DNA from: Colletotrichum lupini
Taxonomy: Eukaryota > Ascomycota > Sordariomycetes > Glomerellales > Glomerellaceae
Assembly: GCF_023278565.1 (NCBI RefSeq)
Contig: NC_064679.1
Location: 1,426,001 to 1,490,000 of the forward strand
DNA: 64,000 nt
Reading direction: 5' to 3'
Both the position numbers and the translations under genes were made by a program. This document shows positions 11,832 to 25,012 of the stretch, in pieces; the first letter of the stretch is position 1; each line of letters opens with the position of its first letter. The notes below the pieces were generated by a model. It saw nothing but the letters and a program-made list of their open reading frames with translations. It ran no database searches and had not been told where the DNA came from.

Positions 11832-13377
11832 ACTCTCGTTAGCTAGGATAATAATATACCTTAATTACGAAGTAAGGTCGTTATTATTTATAAATAACTT
11901 ATTAACGAAAACGTAGAGCTTACTAGTTATAAAGTTAATTAAGTAGTAAACGAGACCTCGATCGAGATTCGTCTATTATTACTTAAGCCGCTTATTAAGT
12001 ACCTTAACGTCCCGTTTAGTTAAATTTATAGCTTGCGCTACCTTAGTATAATTAAACGTTATTTTAGGTTAATAAATATTTATAATATATACCCCTCGCG
12101 CGAGCTTAGCCTTATACTACTTTTTAACGTTAGTTACGTTTAGATTAATAAAATTAATTTTCTCGCCCTACCCCTTTTACTAAAAAACGACGGTTTCCCT
12201 TTTGATTATAAGAATCCTATTATTAAATACTAGGGGGGTATTTATTATAAGGACCTTTTTTAGCTTCGCTACGAAGCCCGCTTTCTAAAGCTCCTTATCC
12301 TCTTTTTTTATAAAGTTAATATTAAATAGGCCTAATATATCGTCGGTTTATATTCTAACGATCCTAAATTAATTACCTTCGTACTCTGCGATTAATAAGC
12401 ACGGGTCGTATATAAAAGTAACTATTAATAATTAATTAATATAAAAATCGTAGTAAGTAGCTTACTAATAAGTACCCGATTTTGCGAGCCTATATAGTAG
12501 CTTAAGCACTTTAATAATCGTGCTTTCTAAGTACTTACTAGCTATTTCCTTTAGTAAATAGGCTAGGATTTTCTTTATAAGCCTTATAGCCGATTAAGTA
12601 TAGGCCTAGGTAATATTATAGCTCTAAATCTCATATCCCTTCTTCCGTAGCGATATTATTAGTACTATTATTAATCGTTAGCTATAGCGCTATATAATAA
12701 GTAATTATATAAGTAACGTCGCCTTTTTAACGTCGCCGTACCCCTAAATTACGTATCTAGACTTCTTATACGGCTAGGGTATTCCTTTCCCTTTAATCTT
12801 ACGAACTATTTATAATTTAAATATGCGGAGGTTTATATATTTTTCTAAGTCGTATAAGATAAATCGATAGACCCCTCGATCGCAAAGAGTATTTACTTTA
12901 ATAAGATCTAATCCCTTATACGGCTTTTTAATAATTATAATTATACCTTCTTTACGTAGTTTAACCGCTAGCTCGAAATCGGCTTTCTTTTTTATTATAT
13001 AAAAAGTATTAATTACCTCGTTATTAGTAATAAATTACCGCGTTAGGGCTTACCGTTATAGTCTTTTATAACGTCTTATTAGTAATATTAGTACCCTTTT
13101 AGTAATTTCCTCTTCCTCGTCGTCTATTAATACTACTACGACGATTTTATTAAAGATAATTTCTTATACCTCTGCCGCGGGTTATATAGTTTCCCCTAGC
13201 TCTTTTTTTTCTTATAGGTTAGAAATTACTTCGTTAGGATCTATATAGTACGGTCTAACTACTATAATTAATATTTTAAGTAGCTAATCGCGATCTCTCG
13301 CGACTATATAAGAGCGCTCGTTAATAGAAATTAACTTATATAGCCTAGTCTATTATTAAGTAATTTCGCACTATACT

Positions 13378-13382
13378 TATAT
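13378..13382. repeat. Target-site duplication, left copy, of inner element
   Basis: TATAT here matches TATAT at 20228-20232. The empty site in continuous copies (near 15676 and 54370) reads CGTAT. Confidence 0.7.
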
Positions 13383-13584
13383 TATTAGTATCCCTATTAC
13401 AGGGTAGTTAGTTCGAACCGTAGTTAACGAAGAGATTAATTAAACTATATAAATATCTACGTAGGTATAAAAAGGAGGTTCTAATTATAAATTAGGCTAG
13501 CTACGATAATCGTAAATAGGGCCCCTAATTAGCCCCTACATAGTTAGCTATATACCGCGGTTAAATTAGACTTCTAATCCGATA
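13383..13584 (-). repeat. LTR (3' LTR of inner copia element)
   Basis: A 202-bp copy starting TATTAGTATCCC and ending AATCCGATA. It adjoins the TATAT target-site duplicate on the left and a minus-strand polypurine tract on the right. Confidence 0.88.
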
Positions 13585-16500
13585 CTAACTTTCTCTTTCT
13601 TTTATCGATTTAACTACTATAGTTAGAGGTATAATTCGACCTCGGGCCCGTTTACTAAGTCGTCTCCTTTTCCCCCTTTTCTTTACTCTTTTCGTATAAC
13701 CTATCTTTTTATTCGTACGGTAACTTTTTTACTACTTATGAATTACTCTAATCCCTTATTTAGTACTGCTTTTATAAAAGCGTTTACGAGGTTATTTTTA
13801 TTATTAATCTAACGGATCTTAAGTATCTCGCGCCTTTTATATAATTACTTAAGGGCTATAATATTAATTATAAGCCTCTTTTCTTTCGTTATTCCTAATT
13901 TAACGAGGCATTCGTATAGTAAATAGGAATCTATATAGATAATTATTAGAATAGGTAGAAGGCTAATTCGATCGGTAATCTTCCTTAGTATTATTAAAAT
14001 TGCGTAAGAGAGGTTAATGCCGTTAATTATACCGTAAACCTCTAACGCTAGTATACTTCTCGTTACCTACTTATTTTTAATTAACGAATAGTAAATTATA
14101 TTACTATATATAGTAAATTCGCTCTCGCTTATACTCTTGTTAGCTAAGATAATAATATACCCTAATTACGAAGTAAGGTCGTTATTATTCGTAAATAACC
14201 TATTAATAAAGACGTAGAGCTTATTAGTCGTAAGGTCGATTAAGTAGTAAACGAGACCTCGATCGAGATTCGTTTATTATTACTTAAGCCGCTTATTAAG
14301 TACCTCGACGTTTCGTTCGGTTAGATCTATAGCTTATGCTACCCTAATATAATTAAAAGTCGCCTTAAGTTAATAAATACTTATAATATATACCCCTCGC
14401 GCGAGCTTAGCCTTATACTACTTTTTAACGTTAGTTACGTTTAGATTAATAAGGTTAATCTTCTCGCCCTACCCCTTTTATTAAAAAACGATAGTTTCTT
14501 TTTTAATTATAAGAATCCCGCCGTTAAATATTAGGGGGGTATTTATTATAAGGACCTCTTTTAGCTTTATTATAAAGCCCGCTTTCTAAAGCTCCTTATC
14601 CTCTTTTTTTATAAAGTTAATATTAAATAGGCCTAATATATCGTTAGTTTATATTCCGACGATCCTAAATTAGTTACTTTTATACTCCGCGATTAGTAAG
14701 CACGGGTCGTATGTAAAGGTAACTATTAATAGTTAATTAATATAAAAATCGTAATAAATAGCCTATTAATAAGTACCCGATTCTACGAGCCTATATAGTG
14801 GCTTAAGCACTTTAATAATCGTACTTTCTAAGTATTTACTAGCTATTTCCTTTAGTAAATAGGCTAGGATTCTCTTTATAAGCCCTGTGGCCGATTAGGT
14901 ATAGGCCTAGGTAATATTACGGCTCTAAATCTTATATCCCTTCTTCCGTAGCAATACTATTAGTACTATTATTAATCGTTAGCTATAGCGCTATATAATA
15001 AGTAATTATATAAGTAGCGTCGCCTTTTTGACGTTACCGTACCCCTAAATTACGTATTTAGACTTCTCGTACGGCTAGGGTGTTCTTTTCCTTTTAATCT
15101 TACGAACTATTCGTAATTTAAATATATAGAAGTTTATATATTTTTCTAGGTCGTATAGGATAAATCGATAGACCCCTCGATTACGAAGAGTATCTACTTC
15201 GATAAGATCTAATCTTTTATACGGCTTTTTAGTAGTTATAATTACGCCTTCTTTACGTAGTTTAACTACTAGCTCGAAATCGGCTTTCTCTTTTACTATA
15301 TAAAAAGTATTAATTACCTCGTCGCTAATAATAAATTACCGCGTTAGGGCTTACTATCGTAGTCTTTTATAACGTCTCGCTAGTAGTATTAATACCCTTT
15401 TAGTAATATCCTCTTCCTTATTATCTATTAGTACTACTACGACGATTTCGTTAAGGATAATTTCTTATACTTCTATTATAAGTTATATAGTTTCCCCTAG
15501 CTCTTCTTCTTTTTATAAGTTAAAAATCACCTCGTTAGGATCTATATAATACGGTCTAACTATTATAATTAATACTTCGAGTAGCTAGTTACGATCTTTT
15601 ATAACTATATAAGAGCGCTCGTTAATAGAAATTAACTTATATAGCTTAGCCTACTATTAAGTAATTTCGCGCTATACTCGTATATCCGAATTTAGTAATA
15701 TATTTAGATTATCTCTTATATTAGGCCTATTGCGCATAGTAATTACTTTATTAACTTACTTTTTTATACTTACCTCGCGTAGTACTCGTATTACTTTTTT
15801 AATTACTCGGGCTCGTTAGCTTATACTTAGTAACGGTAGCAAGGCTAAGGTCGTTCTTAAATATACTCTAAATACTAATAGCGTTAGTATAAGTCCGTTA
15901 GGCCCTATAGTATCGTTATAGTATTTAAGTACTATCTAGAGGCATTCGTCGTTAATAGAATCTAGATTTTCCTCTTTAATAATTCTAAACGCCCTTTTTA
16001 ACTATTAATATACCCTCTCTATTTTTTTAATACTATAGTACGCTTTAATAGGTACGACTTTTAGCTATATACTATAGGCCGTCGTATTATCCCTAAATTC
16101 TACCGACTTAAAGCTAGTACTAGCGTCGGTTCTAATACCGTTTAGTAGTCCTTAATATATATCGATCTAGCTTTTTCGCAGGGCTACCTATACTATTTTT
16201 ATTTATAGATCCTAAAGGAATTGCCCTACTTAAAAAGATATAGCTACGTCGATTATATATAATACTAGCCGACTATTTAAATAGAAGATATCGACGACGA
16301 TTTCTTAGTTAAAATTGAGCTTATTACGCAATTTAAACTTAAATTTACGTAGGCTCTGCGCATTTATTTAGTATTAGTAATATACTTTCGTTAACTACTT
16401 TAGCGCCCCTATTTCGATATTATTATTACCTAATTACTTTAGGAGGTTATATAGCCTTATAACTAATAGGTGCCCGAATCTCTAGTATAGTCTTCTAAGC

Positions 16501-19500
16501 TCACTTTCCGTTAAGTAATTAATCGACTTCGTATTATTAATAAGCTTTATAAATATATACCCCTATCGTCGTTCGACTACCTCAAAGTGCTTATTACTAA
16601 AGATCTTATTCCTTATATTATTAAATATAATACTTAGTCGATTTATATCTTTTAGACATAGGAGAAATGGGGTATTAACGGGTAAAATATAAAAAGTTAT
16701 CGTTCCGAAATATATCTCTATTTTTATTATACCTAGGGCGACGATTTCCTTACCTAGGCCGAAACTAATCCTCGTAATACCTACTATTAACGTATTAAGT
16801 ATTACTAGCGCGATCTTTTATAGTACTTAGAATTGCCCTTTTCCTCTAATTAATTATTATAATACCTTAGTATCTAAGATAATCCTATAGAAATCGTCTA
16901 GGCCGTACTTTTTGCTCGCATAGAATGCCTATACGAGCTTAGTATTCGAGGGATCTAAGTAGTATAAAAAGGACCCCTCTAGTTACCTCTAGATATGCTT
17001 AGTACTATGTTCCTTTTTTTTAAATATTAAAAGAGATAGCGTTTTCTCCTTAATTATTAAGATAATAAACTTCGGCCCTATTAAATTTGCCCTTTTAGCT
17101 ACTTTTATATTCGTTATCTAAGGGACCTTCCCTTACTATTTATAAATAAAAGCCTACTTATTAAAAGCTTTTACTACCCTCTATTCGTTTAGCCTCGTAT
17201 ATCCTCTAGAGGCTAACAGGGCGAAAAAAGAGTAGTTAATATTTTTAATTTTATTATAATCTAATTCGTTAGTATAGGGAGTAAGATCTTTTTTATTTTC
17301 CGAATTTCCTATAGGAAGTATATGTTTTAAGCCGCTACTTTAGCTACTATTACTAAGTTCTATACCCCCGGATCTACCCTTATATATAACGAGGAATTAG
17401 TTAAACTAACGAGGGCTAGTTTTACTGTCTACTACCCTCGACTTTTTATACTATTCGTACGATTTAGTACGCTCTTTTTTAAAATAGTTACTTAACTAAT
17501 ATCTATCCTTTTTATAAATATAGTATTACTTTTTTTATTACCCTGCCTATAAGTTAAATCTCTACTTATTTAACGAATCTAGGCCTCCTTACTAACGATT
17601 ACCGTATCTAGCCTCTTTTCCTTTTTTATTATACGTTCGATCGACCTAATATTACTAATAAGGGCCGTCGTATACTTAGAGGTAGGTTTAGTATAGCATT
17701 CTTATTTTAATATTAAAGCTAGATCTTAGCCTCGAGCAGAGCGTCTCGTAGTTTTTAGGTACTTAGTATAAAGTAATTTTTACTTTTAGTATATACTAGA
17801 TTACGGTATAGAAATATCCGACTTTCCGCTTATTTATCCCCTTATTTAGCTAGGTTTTCGCTAGCTTATCGATTCGATCGATAAGCTTTTTAAAGATTTC
17901 TACTTATAATTTACTCTCTATTATCCTAGCTATAGATATAAAAAAATCGCTCGTAGCTTAAATAAGAGCTCTAGGTTCTTATTATAAGTCTTAAAGCGGC
18001 TTTGGATTACGTTAATTATACTAAGAAAGTCGTTTCGATTAAGATTACGTACCGCTTCGTAATAGTAATTAGAGGCTTTGCTTATAAGTACGATATTAAT
18101 TACCGAATAGTACTAGTGTTCCCTAATTCCGACTTTTTTATAATAATCGTAAAATATTATTAAGGTTTCTTATAAAACCTTATACTTCCCCCTAGAGTAT
18201 AATTTCTTTTTTAAAAAGATCTTTTTAAGGTTTATAAATTACTTCGTATTCGCTACTAGATTTTCGGTATTTATATACGATCCCTACGTCGCTACGTATT
18301 ATTAATAACTTTAGGTCGTTTACCTCCTTTCTTATTAGCCGATCGGTACCGAATTTCGTATTAATAATAGTAACGAGTTATAAATCGAAATAAGTAGAAT
18401 TATTAATTATCGTACTTCTAGTACTATATTTTACCCCGGTATATCCTTTTATAATAATAGATTTTCGTTAGTAATTATAGGGAGGAAATCTAGGTCGTTT
18501 ACTTTTTTTTTAAATTCGTTAAAGCGATTATACGCTCTATCGACCTATACTTAGTTCTATAGTACGAATTCCTCTTTTATAATTATTATTATTAGTATTT
18601 CGTATAGCTCTTATGATTATAATTACGCTAGTAATACCCCTCGCTTATAAAAGAATCTATTAACTACTTTTATAATTCTTAAGTTTGCGCTCGCGAATTA
18701 TTTATTTAGTTAGTAGCTAAGGTCGTTTATAATCTCGTAGAATAGGGGTTACCCCTATAGCCCCTTTTTTTTATAAACCTTAGTTAAATAGATTAATATT
18801 ACGTTAATTTACTTACCGTTAGGCTAATCTATAATTCTATATATTTACGTTCCCTAATAGTCTAGGTTAATATTTATTTATTTATAAGGGATTAGGATTC
18901 TATCTAGGATCGGGTTTTGTCCTCTCCTTTTTTACCCTAACTTACTAAGGGTCGTGCTCTAGCTTATACTCGTATTAGTAATTATTAATATATTTAATCT
19001 TAATAGGGATATATTTAATCCGCGCGCAGGTCGTAATAAATCTATACTTTCGCTACTTAACGAATTTATTAAGGTCTAAAAGATTCCCGCTTCCTCTTGC
19101 TATCTTATTATTACTCTCGTTTTTATTATTTTTAGCGATTACTACTACCCTTTTAAATCGCTAGCTATCGTACTTACTAAGATCCTCCTTTTTATCTAAT
19201 ATAAAAAGGTAGGTTTTAGTAGTTCTTTTTTATAATAATAGCGATAGACGTTTATATTATTATAAAAAGATATAATAATTAGTCTTAGGATCTTTATTAG
19301 TTACTAATTTCTATTATCCTATATATTTCTAGCCTCCTAAGCCTCGTGCTCTTTATAATCTCTAAATAGCTTCTTTCTTTAACCTATCTCCTCTAGGGCG
19401 GTATTCTATAAAAATAGTTAAAAATAGACGCCGGGCGGCTCGTAGAGGAGCTATATAGGCTATTAAGAACCGTATAAGCCGTTAAGTATAGTTAACGAAG

Positions 19501-20025
19501 TTAAGCCCTCCTTTTTATAAGATCGTATATTTTAAAGAAATTATTAAAAATGCCCACTTATTACTTATACGTAATAGGGTTAAATACCTTAGAGATCTTA
19601 TCTTTTACGGCCTCTCGGTACCCTATTTTATATTTTTTAAGTAGTCTTTTTCGTAGCTTAATTACGGTTAGGTAATTATCGCTTACTAGCGATCCCTTCT
19701 ATTACTTAGTTAATTTCTAATTACGGGCCGGCTATAGAAAAGTCGTTTAGTAAAAAAGCTACTCGGGGTAATAGTAAAAGGCTAATTACTTAAGCAGTTC
19801 CGTTAATTAACGTAGTTTAACGTAGTAAACGTCGACCTCTCATAAGTAATAAAAGGCTATAATTACTTAATTCCGTGCGGTATTTAAGAATCGCCTCCTT
19901 TTTTATCTACTTCTATAAAGTTAATTAGTACGAATCTCCTATCCCATATAGTATTAAAAAGTCGTCTCTTCTACGTAGCGAGATACCTTACTAATTTATA
20001 ATAGTAGAATTTAACTACTAATTAG

Positions 20026-20227
20026 TATTAGTATCCCTATTATAAAGTAGTTAGTTCGAACCGTAGTTAATAAAGAGATTAATTAAACTATATAAATATT
20101 TACGTAGGTATAAAAAGGAGGTTCTAACCGTAAGTTAGGCTAGTTACGATAATTATAAATAAGGCCCCTAATTAGCCCCTGCGCAGTCGGCTATATACCG
20201 CGGTCGAATTAGATTTCTAATCCGATA
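20026..20227 (-). repeat. LTR (5' LTR of inner copia element)
   Basis: A 202-bp copy ending AATCCGATA. It is followed at once by TATAT (20228-20232) and then by the interrupted half of the outer element, beginning ATCCGAATTT. Confidence 0.88.
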
Positions 20228-20232
20228 TATAT
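20228..20232. repeat. Target-site duplication, right copy, of inner element
   Basis: TATAT immediately follows the 5' LTR of the inner element and precedes the resumed outer element sequence, which matches the uninterrupted copies. Confidence 0.7.
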
Positions 20233-21111
20233 ATCCGAATTTAATAGTATATTTAGATTATCCCCTATATTAAGCCTATTGCGCGTAGTAATTACCTCGT
20301 TAACTTACCTTCTTATACTTATCTCGCGCAGTACTTATATTACTTTTTTAATTACTCGGGCTCGTTAGCTTGTACTTAGCGACGGTAGCGAGGCTAAGGT
20401 CGTTTTTAAATATGCTCTAAATACTAATAACGTTAATATAAGTCCGTTAGGCCCTATAGTATCGTTATAGTATTTAAGTACTATCTAAAGGTATTCGTTA
20501 TTAATAAAATCCGGATTTTCCTTTTTAATAATTCTAAACGCCCTTTTTAACTACTAATATACCCTTTCTACCTTTTTAATATTATAATACGCTTTAACGG
20601 GTACGACTTTTAGCTATATACTATAGGCCGTCGTATTATCCCTAAATTCTACCGACTTAAAGCTAGTACTAGCGTCGGTTCTAATACTATCTAGCGGTCC
20701 TTAGTATATATCGATCTAGCTTTTTCGTAAAGCTACTTATACTATTTTTACTTATAAATCCCGGAGGAATTACCCTATTTAGAAGGATATAGCTACGTCG
20801 ATTATATATAGTACTAGCTAACTATTTAAATAGAAAATATTAATAACAATTTCCTAGTTAAAGTTGAGCTTATTACGTAATTTAAACTTAAATCTGCGTA
20901 GGCTCTGCGCATTTATTTAGTATTAGTAGTATACTTTTATTAACTACTCTAGCGCCCCTATTTTAATATTATTATTACTTAATTACTTTAAGAGGTTATA
21001 TAGCCTCGTAACCGACGGGTACCCGAATCTCTAATATAGTTTTCTAAGCTTACTTTCCGTTAGGTAATTAATTAACTTCGTATCGTTAGTAAGCTTTATA
21101 AACGCATACCC

Positions 21112-21342
21112 CTATCGTCGTTTAACTACTTTAAAGTACTTACTACTAGAGATTCTATTCCTTATATTATCGAATATAATACCTAGTCGATCTATATCTT
21201 TTAGATATAGGAGAAATGGGGTATTGATAAGTAAAATATAAAAAGTTATCGTTTTAAAGTATATCTCTACTTTTATTATACCTAGGGCGACGATTTCCTT
21301 ACCTAGGCCGAAACTAATCTTCGTAATACCTACTATTAACAT
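21112..21342 (-). pseudogene. copia protease / pre-integrase linker remnant (outer element)
   Basis: A 76-residue minus-strand frame contains FLLYLKDIDRLGIIFDNIRN, resembling the region after the aspartic protease in fungal copia polyproteins (a hydrophobic-rich linker, then a DRLG..FDN motif). It lies to the right of the RNase H remnants, as expected for a minus-strand element. Equivalent mutated segments occur near 16550-16770 and 55250-55470. Confidence 0.5.
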
Positions 21343-24300
21343 ATTAAGCGTTACTAGCGCGATCTTTTATAGCGCCTAGAATTACCCTTTTCCTCTAGTT
21401 AATTATTATAATACCTTAGTATTTAGGATAATCCTATAGAAATCGTCTAAGCCGTACCTTTTACTTATATAAAATACTTATACGAGCTTAGTATTTAAGG
21501 GATCTAAGTAATATAAAAAGGACCTTTCTAATTACCCCTAGATTTACTTAGTACTATATTCCTTTTCTTTAAATATTAAGAGAGATAGCGTCTTCTCTTT
21601 AATCGTTAAGAGAATAGGCTTCGGCCCTATTAAATTTACCCTTTCGGCTACCTCTATATCCGTTATCTAAGGGACCTTCCCTTACTATTTATAAATAAAA
21701 GCCTACTTATTAAGAGCTTTTATTACTTTCTATTTATTTAGCCTCGTATATCCTCTGGAGGCTAACGGGGTAAAAAAAAAGTAATTAATATTATCGATTT
21801 TATTATAATTTAATTCGTTAGTATAGGGGGTAAGATCTTCCTTATTTTCTAAATCTCCTATAGGGGGTATATACTTTAGGCTACTACTTTAACTACTATT
21901 ACTAGGTTCCGTACCCCCGGATCTACTTTTATATATAATAAGGAATTAGTTAAACCGACGAGGGCTAGTTTTACCGTTTACTACTCTCGACTTTTTATAC
22001 TATTCGTACGATTTAATACGCTCTTCTTTAGAGTAGTTACTTAACTAATATCTATCCTTTTTATAAATATAATATTACTTTTTCTATTACCCTACTTATA
22101 AGTTAAATCTCTACCTATTTAACGAATCTGGGCCTCCTTACTAACGATTACCGTATCTAGCCTCTTTTCCCTTCTTATTATATATTTAATCGACTTAATA
22201 TTATTAATAAGGGCCGTTATACGCTTAGAGGTAAGTTTAGTATAGTATTTTTACTTTAATATTAAAGCTAGATCTTAGCCTCGAGTAGAGCGTCTCGTAG
22301 TCTTCGGGTACTTAATATAGGGTTATTTTTACCTCTAGTATACGCTAAACTACGGTATAAAGATATCTAACTTTCTATTCGTTTATCCCCTTATTTAGCT
22401 AGGTTTTTACTAAGTTATTAATTCGATTAATAAGCTCTTTAAGGATCTTTACTCGCAATTTACCCTCTATTATCCTAGCTATAGATATAAAAGAAATCGC
22501 TCGTAGCTTAAATAAGAGCTCTAGGTTCTTATTATAAGTCTCGAAGTAGCTTCGGATTACGTTAATTATACTAAAAAAGTCGTTTTAATCGAGATTACGT
22601 ACTACTTCGTAATAGTAATTAGAGGCTTTACTTATAAGTACGATATTAATTACCGAATAGTACTAATATTCCCTAATTCCGACTTTTTTATAATAATTAT
22701 AAAATATCGTTAGGGTTTTTTATAAAACCTTATACTTCCCTCTAGAATATAATTTCTCTTTTAAGAAGATCTTTTTAAGGTCTATAAATTACCTCGTATT
22801 CGCTACTAAATTTTCGGTATTTATATACGATCCCTACGTTACTACGTATTATTAATAACTTCGGGTCGTCTACTTCTTTTTTTATTAGCTAATCGGCGCC
22901 GAATTTCGTATTAATAATAGTAACGAGTTATAAATTAAAATAGGTAGAATTATCGATTATCGTACTTTTAGTACTATATTTTGCCCCGGTATATCCTTTT
23001 ACGACGATAGATTTCCGTTAGTAATTATAGGGAGGAAATCTAGGTCGTTTACCTTTTTTTTAAATTCGTTAAAGCGATTATATACTCTATCGACCTATAC
23101 CTAGTTCTATAGTACGAATTCCTCTTTTATAATTATCGCTATTAGTATTTTATATAGCTCTTATAATTATAATTACGTTAGTAATACCCCTCGCCTATAA
23201 AGGAATTTATTAATTACTTTTATAATTCTTAAGCTTATGCTTATAAACTATTCGTTTAGCTAATAACTAAGGTCGTTTACGATCTTATAAAATAGGGGTT
23301 ACCCCTATAGCCCCTTTTTCTTATAGACCTTAGTTAAATAGATTAATATTACGTTAATTTACTTACTATTAAGCTAATCTACGATTCTATATATCTACGT
23401 CCCCTAATAGTCCGGGTTAATATTTACTTACTTATAAGGGATTAGGATTTTATTTAGGATCGGGTTTCGTCCTTTCCTTTTTTACCTTAACTTACTAAGG
23501 GTCGTACTCTAGCTTATGCTTATATTAATAATTATTAGCGTATTTAATTTTAATAAGGATATATCTAATCCGCGCGTAGGTTATAATAAATCCGTACTTT
23601 TACTACCTAACGAATTTATTAAAGTCTAAGAGATTCCCGCTTTCTCTTACTATCTCGCTACTACTCTCGTTTTTACTATTTTTAATAATTATTATTACCT
23701 TTCTAAATCGTTAACTATCGTACTTACTAAGATCCTCCTTTTTATTTAATAAAAAAGGGTAGGTTTTAATAGTTCCTTTTAATAATAATAGTAGTAAACG
23801 TTTATATTACTATAAAAAAATATAGTAATTAGTCTTAGGATTTTTACTAGTTACTAATTTCCGCTATCCCGTATACTTCTAGCCTCTTAAGCCTCGTGCT
23901 CTTTATAATCTCTAAATAGCTTCCTTCTTTAACCTACCTCTTTTAAGGCGGTATTTTATAAAAATAATTAAAAGTAAATACTAAGCGGCTCGTAGAGGAG
24001 TTATATAGGCTATTAGGAACCGTATAAGCCGTTAAGTATAGTTAATAAAGTTAAGCCCTCTTTCTTATAAAGTCGTATATTTTAAAAACTTACTAAAAAT
24101 GCTTACTTATTACTCGTACGTAATAAGGTTAAATACCTTAGAAATCTTATCTTTTATGGCCTCTCGGTACCCTATTTTATATCTTTTAAATAGTCTTTTT
24201 CGTAACTTAATTATAGTTAAGTAATTATCGCTTACTAGCGATCCCTTTTATTATTTAATTAATTTCTAATTGCGGGCCGGCTATAGAAAAGTCGTTTAGT

Positions 24301-24574
24301 AAAAAAGCTACTCGGGGCGATAGTAAAAGGCTAGTTACTTAAGCGGTTCTGTTAATTAACGTAGTTAAATATAGTAAACGTCGACCTCTCGTAAGTAATA
24401 AAGGGCTATAATTACTTAATTCCGTACGGTATTTAAGAATTACCTCCTTTTTTATTTACTTTTATAAGGTTAATTAGTACGAATCTCTTATCCCGTGCGG
24501 TATTAAAAAGTCGTCTCTTTTACGTAGCGAGATACCTTACTAATCTATAATAGTAGAATTTAACTACTAATTAA

Positions 24575-24776
24575 TATTAGTATCCCTATTATAAGGTAGT
24601 TAGTTCGAACCGTAGTTAACAAAGAGATTAATTAAACTATATAAATATCTACGTAGGTATAAAAAGGAGGTTCTAACCGTAAGTTAGGCTAGTTACGATA
24701 ATTATAAATAAGGCCCCTAATTGGCCCCTGCGCAGTCGGCTGTATGCCGCGGTCGAATTAGACTTCCAATCCGACA
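24575..24776 (-). repeat. LTR (5' LTR of outer copia element, right border)
   Basis: A 202-bp copy ending CCAATCCGACA, so the original CA terminus is preserved here. It keeps several C and G bases (GGCCCC, TGCGCAG, TGTATGCC, TTCCAATCC) that are T or A in inner copies, indicating weaker mutation at the block edge. The flank continues into normal-composition DNA. Confidence 0.88.
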
Positions 24777-25012
24777 CATATAGGAACGCAAAGTTAGGAG
24801 GAATTCGTAGCATATTGGACGAGTACCTAGGTATCGCAATCTAGTCTAATAAAGGGGCGCAATAAAGGTGAGGGAAGTCTACCTCGTTACCAATGTAGTT
24901 CCCAGTCGCATCTCTTCTAGAAACGAGAAGGAATCAAACCTGATACTTCATCTTCCTCACAGGATAAAAAAAAAGTCCATTGCCAGTGGACGGCTGATCA
25001 CTTGAGCTAGTT

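Larger units (their letters stand above)
13383..20227 (-). mobile_element. Inner full-length Ty1/copia retrotransposon inserted into the outer copy
   Basis: This is a complete 6845-bp copy: LTRs at 13383-13584 and 20026-20227, polypurine tract at about 13589-13603, and internal region 13585-20025 collinear with the third copy at 52-59 kb. The 5-mer TATAT precedes (13378-13382) and follows (20228-20232) it. In uninterrupted copies the site reads CGTAT, so both duplicates have the same C-to-T and G-to-A changes expected of RIP. Nesting into the same family shows that two transposition events happened before or during the mutation process. All coding frames are destroyed. Confidence 0.88.
11080..24776 (-). 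mobile_element. Outer Ty1/copia LTR retrotransposon, RIP-mutated and split by a second copy
   Basis: The outer element runs from the LTR at 11080-11284 to the LTR at 24575-24776. Internal halves at 11285-13382 and 20228-24574 are separated by a full-length insertion of the same family (13383-20227). Flanking 5-mers are CATAC (11075-11079) and CATAT (24777-24781), a target-site duplication with one C-to-T difference. The coding strand is minus: RNase H remains lie next to the left LTR, protease/pre-integrase remains lie further right, and a polypurine tract (on the minus strand) abuts the left LTR at 11289-11303. TpA saturation and near loss of CpA/TpG, with stops in all frames, indicate RIP. 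No intact gene is left. Confidence 0.88.

Noticed and set aside
15675..24574. AT-rich DNA as a mitochondrial insertion or centromere core
   Set aside because: LTRs, polypurine tracts, copia protein remnants and collinearity with 52-59 kb explain the sequence; the base bias fits RIP.
11080..24776. Reading the four LTRs as a tandem array produced by unequal crossing-over
   Set aside because: The halves flanking the inner element join at one target sequence with a 5-bp duplication, which fits nested insertion better.
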